A stretch of DNA of 64,000 nucleotides from positions 13,144,001 through 13,208,000 of the forward strand of contig NC_003281.10 in the NCBI RefSeq assembly GCF_000002985.6, given 5' to 3'. Each line of letters starts with the position of its first letter. Position 1 is the stretch's first letter. This DNA is from Caenorhabditis elegans (Eukaryota > Nematoda > Chromadorea > Rhabditida > Rhabditidae). The notes beneath the pieces were generated by a model. It did no database searches. It was not told the origin of the DNA and saw only the letters and a list, made by a program, of their open reading frames with translations. Position numbers and translations under genes: made by a program. Below, in pieces: positions 12,801-24,900 of this stretch.

Positions 12801-15800
12801 TAAAAATCGAAAAATACTGAAAATTTCAGCTTTGAAAATCGTTCTCACCACTAAAACTTTTGGAAAGACAGTTTTTGGTCTGAAAAATTTAAAAAAAAAC
12901 CAAAAAATCCAATATTTTTTCTAACAAATTTTATTAGGAACCGAAAAAATCCAATTTTTGAAAAAAAAAAATTTTTTTTCGTTTTTCCGTAATAAATTCG
13001 CAAAAATTGGATTATTTTGGAAACTTTTTGGCAAAATTTGTTTGGGAAAATCTATTATGTGTACACAAAATTCTGAGAATGCGTATTGAGCAACATATTT
13101 GACGCGCAAAATATCTCGAAGGGAGAACTACAGTAATCCAGTTTAAATGACTACAGTAGCGCTGGTGTCGATTTAAGGGCTCGATGATTTTCGAAACGCC
13201 GTAAATTGACACAAGCACTACAGTAGTCATTTAAACAGGATTACTGTAGTTTTCGCTACGAGATATTTTGCGTTTCAAATATGTTGCTCAATACGCATTC
13301 TCAGAATTTTGTGCTCCTGTAATAATTTTTGCCAAATAATTATTAGGAAACAAAAAAAAAAAGTTTTTTGTTAATTATAAAATCAAGTTTTTGCCAAAAA
13401 ATAATTTTAAAAACCAAAAAATCCGAAAAAAAATATCCATTAGAGCCAGAATACTTTTAAAAACCAAAATGTTTTCTTTTTTTGTCAAAAAGTTTACAAA
13501 ATAATCCAATTTTTGCAAATTTTTTATAGAAAAACGAAGATTTAATTTTTTTTAAACCTGACCAAACTCAATTACAGGTGAAAGAACTTTCGGGAGGAGA
13601 ATTACAACGTGTCGCTCTTGCCCTTTGCCTCGGAAAAACCGCCAGTTTGTACCTTATCGATGAGCCATCAGCTTACCTGGATTCGGAGCAACGTCTTCAC
13701 GCGGCAAAAGTGATCAAAAGATTCATTATGCATGCCAAGAAGACGGCGTTTGTTGTCGAGCACGATTTCATTATGGCTACCTATTTGGCCGACAGAGTCG
13801 TCGTTTTCGAAGGTCAACCGTCGGTCAAGTGTACGGCTTGCAAGTGAGTTTATTGTTTATTAGTGAGAAATACAGTGCATTTTTTCCCCATTCTACAACT
13901 TTAAAGACGCGCGCATTTATACAAAATGGTCTCGTCATTGGTCTCGCCACGCGCTCAACAAATCAATGGGATGCGCGTGGCGAGACCATTGCTCGAAAAT
14001 GCGCGCGCCTTTAAAGTCGAAGAAGTTGAAAAAAAAAATGCACTGTATACCGTATTTCTTCTATTAGTATGGCCTCCCTATTAGACTTGCACTCCCTATT
14101 AGTATTGCACCTTGAACACCCTCCGAAAATTAGTATTGCACTCCCTTTTAGTGTTGCACTCCCTAATAGTCTTGCGTCTCTACTTTTTTTCGGTGCAAAC
14201 CCGCGCCTCACTAAATTTAATATTTTAACAACATTTTCTGCGTCGTTTTCAATAATTTTCGTGAAAATTTTTATAAGATTGAAGTTATTGAACTTTTTTG
14301 TTGCAATTTCAATCAAATTTTCTGAATTTTTACATAAGATTCGAGTTTTTTCAGAACAAAAATAGTAAGCTCAAAGTCAGAAAAATGTTCTGAAAATTAG
14401 TATTGCACTCCCTAATAGTATTGCAAGCGGGAAGACCATCGAAAAATAGTATTGCAGCCATATTAATAAAAGAAATACGGTAATAATTTGTCAAAAAAAT
14501 TTAAAACATGCCTATGGGGTCACAATGACCATCATGGTTAAAAAATTCAAAAAAAAAATTTCTAGATTTTATATGATTTTTTGAAAATTGGAAAAATCAC
14601 AGTTTTCACCTAATTATTTTTGAATTTCCTGCTAATTTGATTTGTTCGATGGAGCGCGCTTGCATTGTTTTTATTAATTAATTTCAATTAATTTTATTTA
14701 TTCTCGTTATTTGACTGATTTTCTTCATTTTCTATGTTTTTTCCTCGGAAAAAGGAAGAAATAAACAAGACAAATGAAAATTTAAAAAAAAACCAAAAAA
14801 TCTAATTTTTTGCCAAAAAATTTAACAAAAATCAAAAAACACCATTTTTTCGCCTAAAAAATCGCAAAACACCTTAATATAATACCAACAAATTCAATTT
14901 TTCGCTAAAAAAAGATTTCTTATAATCCAAAAAAAAAACTTTTTCTGACAAACAATTATTCAAAAAACCAACAAACATAAACGATTTTTTCCCAAAAAAA
15001 AAACAAAACATCTAATTTTTGTCAAAACAAAACTACGATTTTTGCCAAACAATAATTTTTAAAAAACCAAAAAAAAATACATTTCTTGTCGAAAAATTTT
15101 AAAAAAACCGACAAATCCATTTTTTGCCAAAAATCCAATTTTGGTCAAGAAAAATTAATTTTAAAAACTTATTTTAAAAAAAAACTATCTTTAGAATAAA
15201 CCAACAAAAATCCAAATTTGGCCAAAAATTTGTATAAAATAAAAAATCTAATTTTTTTAAAACAAAAACTTAAATTCGTTAAAAAGTAATTGAAAATGCG
15301 TAAAACTGTGATATATTGAGTTCCGACGGCAACAAGTCTGAAATTAGTATATTTCACAGTTTTACCCATTTTGAAATACTTTTTAACAAACATTTTGCAT
15401 TTGTCTTAATTATTTCTTTTATTTTCGTATTAAAAAACATAGAAAATGAAGAAAATCAGTGAAATAACGAGAATAAATTAAATTAATTAATAAAAATAAT
15501 GCAAGTGCGCTCCATCGAACAAATCCAATTGGCGGAAATTCAAAAATAATTGGATGAAAACTGTGATTTTTCCAATTTTTAAAAAATCATATAAAATCTA
15601 GAAATTTTTTTTGAATTTTTTAATCATGATATTCGGTAATTGTGGTACCATAGGCGTGTTTTAAAGTAATTTCTCCACTGGCGTATTACGTTTTTTTTCT
15701 GTATTTTTTTAAAATTAAACCAAAATAAAAATCATTGATTTTTCAGACCCCAATCCCTGCTGGAAGGAATGAATCGATTCTTGAAAATGTTGGATATCAC

Positions 15801-15909
15801 TTTCCGTCGTGATCAGGAAACATATCGCCCACGCATCAATAAACTCGACTCGGTGAAGGATGTTGACCAAAAGAAGAGCGGACAATTCTTCTTCCTTGAT
15901 GATAATTAA
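9833..15909 (+). CDS. abce-1: ABCE1/RLI1 ribosome-recycling ATPase
   Basis: Five exons (9833-9968, 10020-10529, 11956-12713, 13578-13843, 15747-15909) give 610 aa, the usual family length. The N-terminal iron-sulfur domain shows cysteines 27, 32, 36, 40 and 66, 69, 72, 76 in two ferredoxin-like clusters. The first ATPase domain has Walker [10 protein letters not shown] (121-129), signature LSGGELQR and a [11 protein letters not shown]alker B/D-loop. The second has [17 protein letters not shown] and [12 protein letters not shown]. Both catalytic glutamates are present, so the protein looks active. The known role of the family is splitting ribosomes after termination or stalling and contacting initiation factors. 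The start is the first ATG after a TTTTTCAG acceptor. Introns 2, 3 and 4 (1.4, 0.9 and 1.9 kb) are loaded with foldback repeats. Confidence 0.98.
10772..11422. mobile_element. Foldback repeat, families J/D, in abce-1 intron 2
   Basis: The left arm reads CCGTGCCGCAAGGTTGC then ACGCTCCGCCTC; the right arm at about 11365-11422 is its complement. A family D block (CTTTAAAGGCGCACGCC) lies inside the left half. No protein is encoded. Confidence 0.7.
11465..11790. mobile_element. Second foldback in abce-1 intron 2
   Basis: Arms with GAGGCACCACGTTTTCAAG and AACAACGATGCTCCGATGTT are repeated in inverted order. The left arm has an extra partial copy of AAACAAGATCTACG. It ends about 165 bp before exon 3. 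Confidence 0.75.
13062..13315. mobile_element. Foldback repeat, family A, in abce-1 intron 3
   Basis: A compact copy of family A with short spacer. Both arms hold the GCGCAAAATATCTCG and ACTACAGTAATCC blocks, and the ends read CACAAAATTCTGAGAATGCG and its complement. Confidence 0.8.
13871..14046. mobile_element. Foldback repeat, family E (TACAGTGCA ends)
   Basis: The ends are TACAGTGCATTTTTT and its complement. The arms carry GCGCGCATTT and TGGTCTCG/CGAGACCA. The related copy at 52391-52622 in gly-5 has the same ends but a different middle. Confidence 0.8.
14047..14480. mobile_element. Foldback repeat, family G (copy 1)
   Basis: The ends are TACCGTATTTCTTCTATTA and its complement. The interior repeats CTCCCTATTAGTATTGCA-type phrases several times. 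It abuts the family E element with no gap. Copy 2 is at 45003-45445. Confidence 0.85.
14505..15660. mobile_element. Foldback repeat, family F, in abce-1 intron 4
   Basis: Inverted arms carry TTTGTTCGATGGAGCGCGCT and a CACAATGACC block. The flanking phrase ATAGGCGTGTTTTAAAG also occurs beside other F copies. The centre at 15290-15365 is a TTTCACAGTTTTAC-type hairpin. Confidence 0.75.
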
Positions 15910-16321
15910 GCGCAAATCTGAGGCCATACGAAAAGGGGATACGTATATCGCGATGCGTAATATCTGTGCTTTGTTGTATCGTTTTCTTCATGAAAAATTG
16001 CGTTGTGCCAGGATCCCCTTTTGGTAGATTACCTTTTCGCAAATCCACTTTTTGCAGATCCCCTTTTCGTGGGGCCTCGAAAATTTCGTTGTTTTTTTTT
16101 TCGTTAAATTTATCAAAGTTTTCATTGAAAAATAATAGGGGTTGCTCTTTTCAGCAAGCCCAACTATTTTTCTATTCGAAAATTAAATTCATTTGGTTTC
16201 CTAGTATCCTGTTCCTCTTTTTTATTGCTACTTTATTTCATCTCAATATTTATTCCTTCCTTGTTATGATAAAAAGTGTTATTTATGCTTTGTTTATCAA
16301 CAAAACGTATTAAGATAATTC
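15910..16321. other. abce-1 3' flank with a small inverted repeat
   Basis: CCATACGAAAAGGGGA at about 15924 is answered by TCCCCTTTTCGTGGGGCC near 16058-16077, with two further CCCCTTTT/CTTTTCGC echoes between them. No AATAAA is obvious; ATAAAA near 16268 is a possible variant signal. Confidence 0.4.
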
Positions 16322-16324
16322 AAC

Positions 16325-16440
16325 ACTCTGAGAATGCGTATTGCACAACATATTTGACGCGCAAAATATCTCGTAGCGAAAACTACAGTAATTCGTTAAT
16401 TTACTGAATCGCTTGTGTCGATTTACGGGCTCGATTTTCA
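16325..16440. mobile_element. Family A half element
   Basis: One arm only of family A, from CTCTGAGAATGCG to TTTACGGGCTCGA. It directly abuts the next foldback element. Confidence 0.75.
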
Positions 16441-18375
16441 AAAAATTTTGCCGTGCTTAACAAACTCCGAAAAATTTGATACTTTTTTAAGCTTTTTGGA
16501 GCACCAAAACTACTGAAATCTGAACAAACATCTTGTTTCCGAATAAGTTCCGTATAGTATGTTTGTCAAAGCATCAAAATAACTCAATTTTGTGTAATTT
16601 TACTGAATTTTTGGCGAAAAAAAGAATAGTTTTGGTCAGAATTGTTGTGTTTGCCTGACAGTTGGGTTGTACGTCATTTTGAGTAAGGGAGGTTGAGCTT
16701 GAAAAACCGGGAGATGTCGGGTTTAGCCCGTTTTTCTCTTAATTCTTCTCCGATTAGCTCAAATGGTTAATTCCAGACCTCTAATCTTTATTCAAAATAT
16801 CTTTTGCGCAAGCAAAGATAACTGACGCACTCTCGTGCTGGCGCACTTCTCGATGCTGGCGCGAAATCAAATTGTCATCGTTTTGAATGAGTATTTTGCC
16901 TCATTCTGGGTTTTCTATCGGTGGCGAATAGACGCTTGCCGAATAGAGCCACAGTTTCAGTGTTTTTGGTTTATTTTATTGATTTTATTTGGTTTCTGGC
17001 GTTTTGCCACTGTTTTCTCTTGCTTATATTTGTGTCTTTCGCTTGGTTTCTCACAATAATTACCGAATTTGCCGAGCTCGGCAAATTTTGAGATTTGCCG
17101 CACACCCCTGATAGGCATGTTTTAAAGCAATTTCCCCACTGGCGCTACTCCACTTTTAATTCTCAAAAGATTTTAAGAATATTTCATGCTAAACTGGTTG
17201 TAAAAACATAGAATATTCTTACAATCTTGTAAATTAAATAAGAAATTTGGAGATTCATAGATCGATCGTTTTATTTCAACAGTATTTCTAATTTTTTAAA
17301 AATATTTTAACTTTTTCATAAACAAGCTACATAATTAAATCGCTTCAAACGTGAATAAATTTTTTTTCTTCAAATTTCTAATATTAAAAATGGAAAACTA
17401 AACCAACTGGATTTCGTCTCTAAATCACGCCCATTTTTTCCGTACCGCACTTTGGTGTTAATACATTTTAACGCAGATTGTTTCATTTTTTCTAATTTTA
17501 ATAGAAGTGCAATATCCGCAAGGTTTATTTCATTTTAAACTCTCAAAAATCTAATTTAAAAATTTTCATAAATATAAATCTTTGAAAGTTCCAAAATGCT
17601 AAAACATCGAAAATTATTGAAACTTTAAAAACTCCGATCAATTAGAGGTTTGAAACAGGGGTGTGTGGCAAATTTGCCGAATTTGCCGTTTGCCGAGCTC
17701 GGCAAATTTAATAATAATAATAATAATAATTTATTACGCTCGCTGGGAGACGTGAAGGAATACAGAATACAAAAGTTATCATTGTTCGCTTGAACTAGAA
17801 TTGGTGCAGTCGGGCAATCGTTTCCATTCCATTAGAATGTTGTCCTGGTCCTTGCGTTGTCCTTGCGTAGACTCCCCCATAGTGGGCGAGCGATTCCCGA
17901 GTGAAAATAATCACGGAATGAAAATAATCTCGGAATGAAAATAATCACGGAATGGTTTGCCGAATTTGCCGAATTTGCGGAGCTCGGCAAATTTAAAAAA
18001 GGAGATTTGCCGAATTTGCCGAGCAAATTTCGAAATTTGCCGCACACGTCAAAAATTTGACAGTACAATTTTGACCAAAACTGTCGATTTTTTCGGCAAA
18101 AATGTGGTAAAATGACAGCAAATTTAGTTATTTTGATGTTTAACCAGACACACTACACGGAAATTACTCAGAAACCAGCTGTGTGTTAAGAATTCAGAAG
18201 TTTTGTTGCTCCAAAAATCATCATAAAATATCAAATTTTTCCGTGTTTGTCAAGCACGGCAAATTTGTCGAATTTGCCGAATTTGCCGAATTTGCCGTGC
18301 TCGGCAAATATTGGAAAAATAGATTTGCCGAATTTGCCGAGCTCGGCAAATTTTGAGATTTGCCGCACACCCCTG
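16441..18375. mobile_element. Foldback element, family H (GCCGAATTTGCCG ends), with a unique centre
   Basis: The outer arms share GCACGGCAAA-like ends, TCCGAAAAATTTGATA/TATCAAATTTTTCCG and GTTTTGGTCA/TGACCAAAAC. Tandem GCCGAATTTGCCGAGCTCGG phrases occur at 17075-17110, 17675-17705, 17955-18045 and 18255-18375. An (AAT)n run lies at 17709-17733. A 17-bp unit GAAAATAATCACGGAAT is repeated three times at about 17903-17955. The middle at 16740-17640 is less repetitive and carries no supportable gene. Confidence 0.65.
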
Positions 18376-18423
18376 GTTTGAAAGTTCTACATTTCTGGCG
18401 ATTTCGAGACTAATTGATACATA

Positions 18424-18429
18424 TTTCAG
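18424..18429 (+). promoter_or_regulatory. Splice acceptor before the zinc-finger-like/TM gene
   Basis: ATTTCAG precedes the first usable exon. No upstream exon with a fitting frame was found, so this may be a splice-leader site. Confidence 0.45.
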
Positions 18430-18474
18430 TCTAATGGAATATCAAGACACGGGGAGGACCCACAAGTCAGAAAA

Positions 18475-20864
18475 ATGTTCCCGTTTTCTCCGGCTGATGT
18501 GCCAACTCTTTCGTACTTCGATGAGTACAGAGGAAGGCGGGTACAGTGTCACTTCTGTTTCCAGGAAGTCGACGGTAGCACTCTGTGAGTTTTTTTTCAA
18601 ATTGTTCTAATTTTTAACCCATTTTTTTCAGGCTCAATCATTTCAAAGACGACTTGAGAGTATTTCGGTACCCAAGTAACTCGTGTTATGGAATCGCTGC
18701 AACTGGCGACGCATTGAGAGCACATTTGAGACGCCTCCATTTTTATTCTCGTCCTCCTGCGGTGCGGGGATTTGATATTGAGCAGAGACGCATCCGGTTA
18801 GTAAAAAGTTTCCGATTTTCTATTTTCTAATGTTGCATTGAAAATGTGCCACGTTATTTCCGATCCCAAAAATTGAATCGATTTACCTGTTTTTCAAGCT
18901 TGAAAATTCGAGAAAATCAAATTTTTAACAAATTTTGGCTATGTTGAGGCAAAACACATCGAAAACATATAACTCCTTCTGAAAAGAGAAAAATCGACCA
19001 AGTTTTGTATTAGATTAGTTTCGAAATATCGGAGACACGAGAAAACGAAATTTTCGATTAAGTGAGAACAATTCTTCAATAAACATTCACATTTTTTTTC
19101 ATATAATATCCAAATTCAGAAGTTATGGGTGAAAAACATTTAAAGGTGGAGTTCGGTAAATGGGAAATTAGTTTTAAGATACTCAGAATATTCTAATATG
19201 CTGAAATACAACAAAAGAACAATGAAACAAATCGCGAAAGTTCAAAATTTCTAACTTTTTAAAACGCAAATTTTCAAAGTTGGAATTTTCAAACTTTCGC
19301 GATTTTTTTTTTCATTTTTCTTTTGTGGTATTTCAGCATATTGGGATATTCCAAGTATTTTAAAACTAAATCTCCATTTTCCGAACTCCACCTAAAAAGC
19401 ACAAACTTTTCGTGATATTGAAATTTCAGAGCGGACCGGATGTTACAAGAGTTTCAATGCATTCAACGCAATATTCTAGTTGATCGTTCTTTCATGATTT
19501 TGTAAAATGTCGGTATGTTATTATGGCTTTTTTACATTTGTCATGTGTGTCATCATATGTGTCATCAAGGGAAAGTAGGAGACAAAATTATGTTTTTTTT
19601 TCGAAATTTCAGAAACTTTTTCAACTTTCCTATCCCTAAGACGATTTTGCATTTGAAAAATTAATTAATTTTTTTCTCAAAATTCCCAAAATTTATTGCA
19701 GTGTCATCTTTATCCTTCTTCTCCTCTGCTGTGGATGCTGTCTTGGTGCCTATTTCTGTTGTCGATCGAATTTCGATTGTGGAGATGATAAGCGTGACGA
19801 TCAACAGTATCATGGTGAGCGAATAGAAATTTACGAAAAAATCAAAATTTTAGATAAAAAATCGAATTTTTTACCGAAAAAAAAACTACAAAAATTGAAA
19901 TTTGATTTTTCGGTACATAAAAAAATCTCTGAAAATTTTTTTAAGCTAAAAAATCTAAAAAATTGTATTTTATTGTCCAGACGCTAAATTTGGTGATTTT
20001 TGTCTCAAAATTACAGTAACCGGTCTCGACACGAAAATTTTCTGTTAAATGCGAAAATGTGTGCGCGTAGTACTGTTGTTTCGAACTCTATAATAGTTGG
20101 TGTGGAATTTTCATAGATTATTTATTTATGAAAGACGATGAAAATTCCGCAACTCCGAAAGTTCAAAACTACAGTAGTCTTTAAAGGCGCACTGCTTTTC
20201 GAATTTTACACAAAAATTGTCTTGTCGAGACCCCGGGTACAGTGATTTTGAGACAAAAATCGCCAATTTTTGCGAATGGATAATAAAATAAAATTGTATT
20301 AATTTTCGTTTTAGCTCAAAAATAATTTTTTTTTCGAGTTTCGAATTTGCCAAAAAATCAAAATTCAAAATTTCTGGTTTTTTTTTCGCTAAAAAAATTC
20401 GAATTTTTGACTCAAAAATTGGTATTAGAAATTGCAATAAAAATTGAAGAAAAAAATTGGAAAAGTATTTTACATTGAAAAATTCGAAAATTCAGTCTTT
20501 TTTTTCGCTTCTCACAAAACATACATTTGAGATCCTTCAAAAAACAGCATGACTATGAAATTTTTAATGAAATGTTCAATTTAGATCTCAGTTGAAGTTC
20601 GATGAGCATGAGCACGATCCTGACTGGGATATGGAGGACGTTCAACAAGAAAATCGCTCCAAAGAGGCACCGGTTGAAGCTGTGAATAGCCAGGATGCCA
20701 CTAGCCCAGCCGAAAAAGTCTCGAAAATCAAGGAAGATATTTCAACTTCAAGCTCTCGAGTTGATCCGATGTACAGCGACGAGGATAGCGAGGATGAAAC
20801 GAGCGATGCTGATAGCAGTGATGATGAGAACCGCGAGTCGGAAGAAGAAGAAGATGAATATTGA
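18475..20864 (+). CDS. Small single-pass membrane protein with CxxC/HxxxxH segment and acidic tail
   Basis: Proposed exons are 18475-18584, 18632-18796, 19430-19501, 19702-19806 and 20585-20864, giving 243 aa in one frame. Residues 25-74 hold C25xxC28, H40, H69 and H74, a possible zinc-binding fold of BED or C2H2 type with a long linker. Residues about 113-134 form a hydrophobic helix followed by paired cysteines (CCGCC, CC) that could be palmitoylated. The tail ends in a long Asp/Glu/Ser stretch. The join 19501/19702 uses a GTAAAA donor; if it is not used, TAA at 19503 ends the protein just before the helix. The 19806 donor (GTATCA) was chosen for phase; the stronger GTGAGC at 19815 would need another, unseen exon. 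The start is the first in-frame ATG after the 18429 acceptor. I do not recognise the family. Confidence 0.65.
20018..20236. mobile_element. Foldback repeat, family D, intronic
   Basis: GGTCTCGACACG at the left and CTTGTCGAGACC at the right enclose inverted GTGTGCGC and CTTTAAAGGCGCAC blocks. It lies in the last intron of the membrane-protein gene. Confidence 0.7.
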
Positions 20865-20941
20865 AGTTTCTTTTAAAACTATTTTTTATTGTTTTTTTCC
20901 TAATTTACCCCTGTTTTTCTGTTGAGACATTTGACGTTGTT

Positions 20942-20947
20942 AATAAA
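20942..20947 (+). terminator. Polyadenylation signal AATAAA
   Basis: AATAAA lies 78 bp after the TGA of the membrane-protein gene, in a T-rich 3' flank. Confidence 0.7.
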
Positions 20948-21934
20948 TTACTTTTGTTATCGAGTCGGGTTACTGTAAATTAAACGAAAACCAGAATTTG
21001 GGAGCATTTATGAAGCATTATACAGGCATGGTTTGTTTTCGCAATGTCTCCTTTATGCTCGCTTTCGTTCGCAAATACGAGTATTTTGCACCATTTTTGC
21101 TTATGTTTTCAAGTACCCATTCGAAGCACGCGCGATCTTCGGATGAAGCATAAAACTCGTACTCGCGAATCACCTGTGGGCTGTAGGTTCGATTCCCACA
21201 CAGGTTTAAAATTTTTGCATTTTTCAAAAGAATTCATTTCCAGAACGAGAATCAAGTTTTAAGCAGTTTTAGAGCTTTCCAGAACTATTTTTTGCACCTC
21301 AATTAACCCACAATTGAACTGGAAACTTTAAAAAATTTTCACTTTTTTCTCCACCAAAACCCTTGGGAAAATTTGGCTCCAAACTTTTGTTTGAAAATTT
21401 TTTCAAAACGTACCAAATCTTCTAGAACACTATTAACTTGCTATTTTTCATTATTTTCAATGTCCAACTCCTTATTTCTGATGCGTTATGGATATGTTTT
21501 ACCAAATCAATGTTTGTAAAACATCTGGTCTTTGAAGCTATGCAGCTCCGTTGAAAAAAATCTCACAAAAAAATGATCAACTAAAAAGTTGTAGATTACA
21601 ACTTTATCTAAAACTTTTCAGTTGAACACTTTTTCTAAAAAAAATTGGTTGCCGAGCTGGAAACTTTTGAAAAGGAACTATTTATCATTCGAATATTCTA
21701 GAAAGTTTAACATCTATATCTTGGCAACCAAATTTTACTACGTAATACTACTGCTCGGGGAACAAAAAATATTACAAAATTAAAAAAGTGCAGAATAAAA
21801 ATGTAACAAAATGTGAAATAATAGTGGATACAGGTTTAAAAAAAACATGGGAATTGCCTATAATGTGAGAAAAATGAACAAACAAAAATAATACAAAATG
21901 GTTAAAATTCTTAGCAAATTCTTTTGGCTCGGCT
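20948..21934. other. Convergent intergenic region with tRNA-like fragment
   Basis: This is the space between two genes transcribed toward each other. At 21186-21196 GGTTCGATTCC matches a tRNA T-loop/B box and is flanked by a 4-of-5 paired stem, but there is no matching A box or acceptor stem. The rest is A/T-rich and unremarkable. Confidence 0.45.
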
Positions 21935-24900
21935 CTACGCGTCTATTTCCAAATCGCTGTCGGAATCGGCTAGTGGTGGAATAAGAGAATCGTTGAAATC
22001 TTCTGCAGTGAACATGACGTCATCTTGGGACTTGAATTCTCCAAAGTCTTCGACTGAAATATACGGTTTTCTCAAGAATATTTGGGAATCTTACTGAAAA
22101 TATCTTCACCGCACGATGGCTCTGTGGTTTGATTTGAAATCTGGGCATCTTGTGGAGCAGCATCCCAATTAAACAGCTCATTTTTCTGTGGTTCGAGGCT
22201 TGATTGCGGCCTGTCGGTGAAGGCTTCTTGTTCGGTCAGATCCTAAAAAATCTAATATGATCTTTTTTTTAAATAAAATACACGCTCTCATCAAATCCGA
22301 ATAATTATTAGAGCGCGCTTGCTACGCTTTTGCGTTTTTGCATCCGCGGTGTTTTGCGTTTCCACTGAAAATAAATAGCAAATTTTTGAATTTGAAGCTT
22401 TAAAAATTTGTTTACTGTATTTTACAAACAAACCTTTTTTTAACAGTGAAAATATAATTTAAATTGATTAAATGTGGACAAGCGCCAGTTGGGAAATTGC
22501 TTTAAAACATGCCTATGGGTACCACAATGACCGAATATCATAGTAAAAAATTCAAAAAAAATTTCTATATTTTATATGATTTTTTGAAAATTGAAAAAAT
22601 CTCGATTGCATCAAATTCCCATTTAAAGTACCGCCAATAGTTTTGTGTTCGATGGAGCGCGCTTGCCTCTTTTTTTTTTAAATTTTTATTCATCAATGTT
22701 TTTAAATTTTTACTGATTTTTCTTTTTTTGTATTATTTTACTGGAAATTTAATGAAAAATTCAAGATAAATGTAAATTCTTTAATAAAACGTGGGCATTA
22801 AAGCCTGAATCTGTGAAATTGATGATTTCAGGCTTAATGTCGTCGGAAAACATTATTTTCTTGTTTTCACTTCATTTTTAGTGAATAATTTACATTTATC
22901 TTGAATTTTTCATTAAATTTCCAGTAAAATAACACAAAAACATGAAACATCAGTGAAAATTTAGAAACATTGATTAATAAAAATTAAAAAAAAAAGCAAG
23001 CGCGCTCCATCGAACACAAAAGTATTGGGGGTAATTCAAATGGGAATTTGATGCAATTCGAGATTTTTTCAATTTTCAAAAATCATATAAAATTTAGAAA
23101 TTTTTTTTGAATTTTTTTACTATGATATTTGGTCGTTGCGGTACCCATAGGCATGTTTTAAAGCAATTTCCCAACTGGCGCTACTCCACATTTAATCAAT
23201 TTAAATTAGATTTTCACTGTTAAAAAAAGGTTTGTTTGTAAAATACAGTAAACAAATTTTTAAAGCTTCAAATTCAAAAATCTGCTATTTATTTTCAGTG
23301 GAAACACAAAACACCGCGGATGCAAAAACGCAAAAGCGTAGCAAGCGCGCTCCAATAATTATTCGGATTTGAGGAGAGCGTGTGTAATAGCGAACGTACA
23401 GTGGAAAGATGCTCGGAAATCATATCTTCAGCGAGTTTTTCATACAGGATTCGTGCAGGATTTGAAACTTTTGATTTAGGCACGCTCTTTGGACGCCCAC
23501 GCTTTCTTCCATTTCTCCCAGAAACTGGCATAGTTTCTTGAGCTTCTTTCTTCTTTTTAGGATCCGGAGCATATTCGAAAGTTTCTGCAGGCACGATAAC
23601 GGCTGAAACGAAAATTTACCAAAAATGACTGAAAATTGGCCAAAAATGACTGAAATTAGTCAAAAATTGGCTAAAAATGACTGAAAATATTCAAAAATTG
23701 GCCAAAAATGACCGAAAATAGTCAAAAATTAGCCAAAAATGACTGAAAATAGTCAAAAAATAGCCAAAAATGACTGAAAATAGACGAAAATTGGCCGAAA
23801 AAGGTCAATTTTTGACTATTTTTAACAATTTTCAGTCATTTTTCGCCCAATTTTTGACTATTTCCAGTCATTTTTGGCCAATTTTTGACTATTTTCAGTC
23901 ATTTTTGACTATTTTCAGTCATTTTTGGCCAATTTTTGACCATTTCCAGTCATTTTTGGTAAATGTTTAGTTTTTTTTTTCAAAAACTGGCAAAACACGA
24001 AGAAATTCGCACGTTTAACTGATCGATGGCGTCGAGTTCTCGAAAACTTGAGAGCCGCCGAGTGAGCTTGATCCTTGATCGACGATCTTTGCATTCCACG
24101 AGAAGCGAGCTGTTGAGCCGAGTGATCTGTATGCACAATCTCGTCAACGCCGGAAGAGCTCTCCACGGCTTGCAAGCTCGTCTTGATAATCTTCTTCAGC
24201 TCCTCAATCGGGTCTTTCAGCTTCATCCATGAAGTGATTCCCAGCTTCATCTTCAGTCTTGAATACTCTTTATGAATCACACCCAAGGCGTCAAACTGCT
24301 CTACAAGAGCTTTCACATTGACCAGCGGATCATTGAGATTTGTGCGAATGCTCACACCGGATACCTTGTCATCCGTGTAGAATCGCTTGAAATGAGACGG
24401 GTCGTGCTGAAAATTTGAAAAATTGGCAAAAAATTGACCAGAAATGACAGAAAATAGGCAAAAATTGACCGAAGATAGGCAAAAATTGACTAAAAATAGT
24501 CAAAAATTGGCCAAAAAATGACTGAAAATCGTCAAAAGTTGACCAAAATGACTGAAAATAGTCAAAAATTACTGTAAAATGTCAAAAATAACCGAAATAG
24601 GTCAAAAATGTCCATAATTATTATAAATCGCAAAAAATGACTCAGAAAAGCCTATAAAATGGCCAAACCTGGCAAAAGTTGGTCATTTTTTGCCGTTTTT
24701 AATGATTTCGTGCCAATTTCTGTAATTCGTAGTTTTTTGGCCTATTTTTGACTATTTTCAGTCATTTTTGGCCAATTTTTGACTATTGTCAGTCATTTTT
24801 TGGCCAATTTTTGACTATTGTCAGTCATTTTTAGCCAATTTTTAGATTTTTCCTAAAAAAACCATACAATCGATATGAATGCGACTTGCTTGATAGCCTT

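Noticed and set aside
16745..16790. tRNA 5' half from TTAGCTCAAATGGTTA
   Set aside because: A-box-like text only; no T arm follows within 100 nt.
18353..18610. Alternative frame starting MEYQDTG across the first exon of the membrane-protein gene
   Set aside because: It stops soon after the next splice junction, while the other frame continues through four introns.
19507..19700. ATGTCG then GTATGT as the first exon of a separate small membrane protein
   Set aside because: That join puts the membrane segment out of frame; the GTAAAA donor keeps the upstream frame.
21115..21205. tRNA gene from GGTTCGATTCC
   Set aside because: Only a T-arm-like piece is present; no D arm, anticodon arm or closing acceptor stem.
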